Notes under the pieces: generated by a model
Told to the model about the DNA's origin: nothing
Seen by the model: the letters and a program-made list of their open reading frames with translations, nothing else
Database searches by the model: none
Program-made: the position numbers and the translations under genes
Shown here: positions 6,918 through 7,451 of the stretch, one piece after another
How positions within the stretch are numbered: the first letter of the stretch is position 1
Layout: each line of letters starts with the position of its first letter
Assembly (NCBI GenBank): GCA_031384695.1
Contig: JANNAV010000245.1
Span: 1 to 7,451 of the forward strand
DNA from: JANNAV01 sp031384695
GTDB lineage: Bacteria; Pseudomonadota; Alphaproteobacteria; Rhodobacterales; Rhodobacteraceae
Direction: 5' to 3'
Length of the DNA: 7,451 nt

Positions 6918-7451
6918 TCACCCTTGCGCCTTGCGCGCGGCGATCACATCGTGCAACGCCGCCTCCACCAGCGGGTTCTGGTCCATCAGCCGCAGCAGAT
7001 CCGCCGCATCCAGCACCAGCAACTCGCAGGTATCGCGCGCAATCACCGTGGCCGACCGTTTCAGCCGGCCGATCACCGCCATCTCGCCAAAGAAATCGCC
7101 CTCCTTCAGCATCACCTCGCCCGAGGGCACCACCACTTCCACCCGCCCACGGGCGATGAAGAACATGCTTTCCCCCGCATCGCCCTTCCGCACGATCACC
7201 GCATCGCGCGGCACCTTGCGGGCCTTCAGCATGCTTGCCACTTCCGAGATGGCAATCGCATCCAGCGTGGCAAAAAGCGGCACCCGCGCCACCATCGCAT
7301 AGCTGATATTAAAGTCCCTGCGGCGCATTTCCGCCAGAAAGCTTGAGGCAATGATGGCGATCGGCAGCGCGAAAAAGATCAGCCCCGCGATGATCACGAA
7401 CCCCGAGGCAAACTTGCCCGCCGCCGTCACCGGCACCACATCGCCGTAGCC
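6918..7451 (-). CDS. Cyclic-nucleotide-gated potassium channel, MloK1-like, C-terminal part (5' end beyond window)
   Basis: Channels of this type conduct K+ across the inner membrane and are gated by cAMP or cGMP binding to a cytoplasmic domain. The 177 visible residues begin with GYGDVVPVT (1-9), the K+ selectivity filter, which is cut exactly at the window edge. Next come the pore-lining last helix (about 15-40, with an ALP hinge-like element at 28-30), a short linker starting EMRRRDF (41-47), and a cyclic-nucleotide-binding domain (about 58-170). The phosphate-binding cassette reads FFGEMAVIGRLKRSATV (120-136), with Glu123 and Arg132 in the positions that bind the ribose and phosphate in this family. 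The layout and many residues resemble Mesorhizobium MloK1. The upstream membrane segments should lie beyond 7451. A GTG at 7437-7439 is inside the pore and is not the start. The native ligand and physiological role are unknown. Confidence 0.9.
   Translation of the reverse strand, partial: GYGDVVPVTAAGKFASGFVIIAGLIFFALPIAIIASSFLAEMRRRDFNISYAMVARVPLFATLDAIAISEVASMLKARKVPRDAVIVRKGDAGESMFFIARGRVEVVVPSGEVMLKEGDFFGEMAVIGRLKRSATVIARDTCELLVLDAADLLRLMDQNPLVEAALHDVIAARKAQG

Noticed and set aside
6856..7302. + strand open frame across the intergenic region and channel gene
   Set aside because: It is Ser/Arg/Pro-rich with no motif, overlaps the inverted repeat and lies opposite the well-supported channel reading frame.
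7437..7439. GTG as a possible start of a soluble cyclic-nucleotide-binding protein on the - strand
   Set aside because: The frame stays open to the window edge and the preceding residues are GYGD, the K+ selectivity filter, so the true start lies outside the window.

Overview
The window is GC-rich and holds the upstream half of a division and cell wall (dcw) cluster on the + strand, followed by a convergent gene on the - strand. The + strand order is rsmH (3' part only), ftsL, ftsI, murE, murF, mraY. Gene order, the GC- and C-rich codon use, the short FtsL with an EWAYLNRPDRL motif, and the DNPR-type (meso-diaminopimelate) MurE together suggest a Gram-negative alphaproteobacterium. Rhodobacteraceae or a close relative is my best guess; this comes from protein resemblance and not from a database search.

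Positions 2-6789 look like one tightly packed operon. Three junctions are 4-base ATGA overlaps (rsmH/ftsL, ftsL/ftsI, murE/murF). The murF stop codon directly abuts the mraY start codon, and only ftsI/murE has a gap (20 bases). The products act on one process. MurE adds meso-diaminopimelate and MurF adds D-Ala-D-Ala to the UDP-MurNAc peptide. MraY moves the finished phospho-MurNAc-pentapeptide onto undecaprenyl phosphate (lipid I). FtsI is the septal transpeptidase that crosslinks the wall, FtsL is a divisome scaffold, and RsmH is the 16S rRNA methyltransferase usually found at the head of this cluster.

The 128 bases at 6790-6917 are non-coding. They hold an alternating CG tract, an 8-base tandem duplication and a GC-rich perfect inverted repeat that may terminate both converging transcripts. 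From 6918 to the window edge the - strand encodes the C-terminal part of a potassium channel with a cyclic-nucleotide-binding domain, resembling MloK1. The visible part begins exactly at the GYGD selectivity filter. In many bacteria murD and ftsW follow mraY, so the cluster is interrupted here.

I see no CRISPR array, tRNA, rRNA, insertion sequence or clear novel system. The main points of interest are the cluster break with the ligand-gated channel, the palindromic convergent intergenic region, and the repeat-bearing C-terminal tail of MurF.
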